Shown piece by piece: positions 5,375 through 6,086 of a stretch of 6,086 bases of DNA. The first letter of the stretch is position 1, and each line of letters starts with the position of its first letter. Location: contig DJBL01000045.1 of assembly GCA_002435595.1 (NCBI GenBank), positions 1-6,086 on the forward strand, written 5' to 3'. The translations under genes and the position numbers were made by a program. The notes under the pieces are model-generated. The model had not been told where the DNA came from and made no database searches. It saw nothing but the letters and a program-made list of their open reading frames with translations. The stretch comes from Stenotrophomonas maltophilia (lineage in GTDB: Bacteria > Pseudomonadota > Gammaproteobacteria > Xanthomonadales > Xanthomonadaceae).

Positions 5375-6072
5375 CTACGGCGCGGTGCCCGTGCTGCGCG
5401 GACGCCGGCGCTCCAGCCACCACAGCAGGCCGCTGCTCAACACGAAGGCCAGCAGCCAGGGCCAGCGCGGGCCGGGGACGCTCCGCGCCGCGGCGCTGGC
5501 GCCGGTCGCGCCCTCTACCCCGCGGCGTGCGCTCGCCTCGCGCACCTGCTGGCGATACAGCGGCTGTGCGTGGGCCGGATCGAACACGTAGAACGCCTGC
5601 GTGTGCCCGCCCTGCTGCAGCTGATGCCAGCCGGCCTGCCGTGGCCAGTAACCGGCGCAGCGCGCCGTCGCGGTGGCCGGGTCGATGTGCAACGCCACGC
5701 TGCTGCCGTCGGCGGCCCGGACCTGCGCCGGGGCGCTCAGATCGCACACCGCCACGCGCTCGCCCTGCCACGGCGTGGCGGTCTCCAGCCGCGCCAGCGC
5801 GTCCGGCGGCAGCGGCCGCGCGACGCTGGCCAGCACGCTGCTCCACAGTTCGGCATGGCGATCCTCGCGCCCGGCCAGCACCAGGCGGTAGCTGTCGGTG
5901 ACCGGCAGCAGCGCCAACCGCCCGCGGCCGACGCGGCGCCAGGCGCCCACCGGCTGGCCCGTGGCATCGTGCAGCAACGCGCTGCTGTCGGCGCTGCGCA
6001 GCGCGAGCTGCTCCAGCACCGGCAACGCAGCACGGCGTGAGGCGTCGTCGGCGCTGGCGATGGCCGCGGTCG
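5375..6072 (-). CDS. C-terminal part of a membrane protein with a GATase1-like segment; 5' end missing
   Basis: This frame is open from the genomic edge at 6072 to a TAG at 5377-5375, giving 231 codons without the true start; the TTG at 6025 is only the first possible start inside the window. It opens TAAIASADDASRRAALPVLE. The segment GRGRLALLPVTDSYRLVLAG, followed by HAELWSSVLASVARP, resembles the glycine-rich strand plus Arg/Trp helix of the glutamine-amidotransferase-like domain in membrane proteins linked to MoxR ATPase, DUF58 and vWA genes. Near the C-terminus, about residues 201-217, WPWLLAFVLSSGLLWWL forms a single transmembrane helix followed by ERRRPRSTG, a positive cytoplasmic tail. 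Such proteins are thought to help with envelope or stress functions, with no established reaction. The family call is my inference. The last bases of the window (adapter) were excluded from this gene. Confidence 0.75.
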
Positions 6073-6086
6073 AGATCGGAAGAGCG
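6073..6086. other. Illumina TruSeq adapter remnant, not genomic
   Basis: The final 14 bases, AGATCGGAAGAGCG, match exactly the beginning of the TruSeq adapter seen at the 3' end of read 2. On the other strand they read CGCTCTTCCGATCT, the end of the universal adapter. They sit precisely at the sequence end, as expected for untrimmed reads at a contig terminus. They should be trimmed before any use of the terminal codons. Confidence 0.95.

Noticed and set aside
1..6086. CRISPR array, tRNA or rRNA gene, insertion sequence, or toxin-antitoxin and defence cassette
   Set aside because: No regularly spaced repeats, no conserved RNA segments, no transposase-like frame or terminal inverted repeats, and no nuclease, methylase or toxin motif besides the housekeeping-type helicase were seen.

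Overview
The window is GC-rich, gap-free bacterial DNA (roughly two thirds G+C by eye) with compact genes, many GTG/TTG candidate starts and very short spacers. The proteins look like those of the Xanthomonadaceae/Lysobacteraceae, and Stenotrophomonas or Xanthomonas is my best guess. That rests on general protein resemblance, since no marker gene is present. There are no RNA genes, mobile elements, CRISPR arrays or long repeats.

Left part (1-3567), all on the minus strand and read right to left: two small membrane-associated proteins of unknown function (3112-3567 and about 2699-3091), a 93-bp spacer with two short perfect palindromes, a complete 825-residue superfamily 2 helicase of the MrfA/YprA (Hrq1-related) family (128-2605), and, overlapping its stop by 4 bp, the first 43 codons of another gene (1-131). 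By position and overlap this last gene is the expected place for an MrfB/YprB-like DnaQ-type exonuclease. A MrfAB-like DNA repair pair is therefore the main functional theme, but only the helicase half can be proven here.

Middle part (3568-5359): three small exported proteins of unknown function. A Pro/Ala-rich secreted protein on plus (3739-4269) converges with a 99-residue secreted protein on minus (4282-4581). That one is divergent from a six-cysteine periplasmic protein on plus (4673-5359), which has an SH3-like first half. The minus-strand small gene has the best expression signals of the window, a TATACT -10 box and an AAGGAGGA ribosome binding site.

Right end (5375-6072): the C-terminal 231 codons of a membrane protein on minus, with a segment resembling the glutamine-amidotransferase-like domain of membrane proteins found near MoxR/DUF58/vWA genes. 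The last 14 bases (6073-6086) exactly match the start of an Illumina TruSeq adapter and are almost certainly not genomic. The window is therefore the end of a short-read contig.

I found no clearly new multi-gene system. The items most worth a second look are the helicase with its overlapping partner, the palindromes upstream of it, the uncharacterised exported proteins and the adapter tail.
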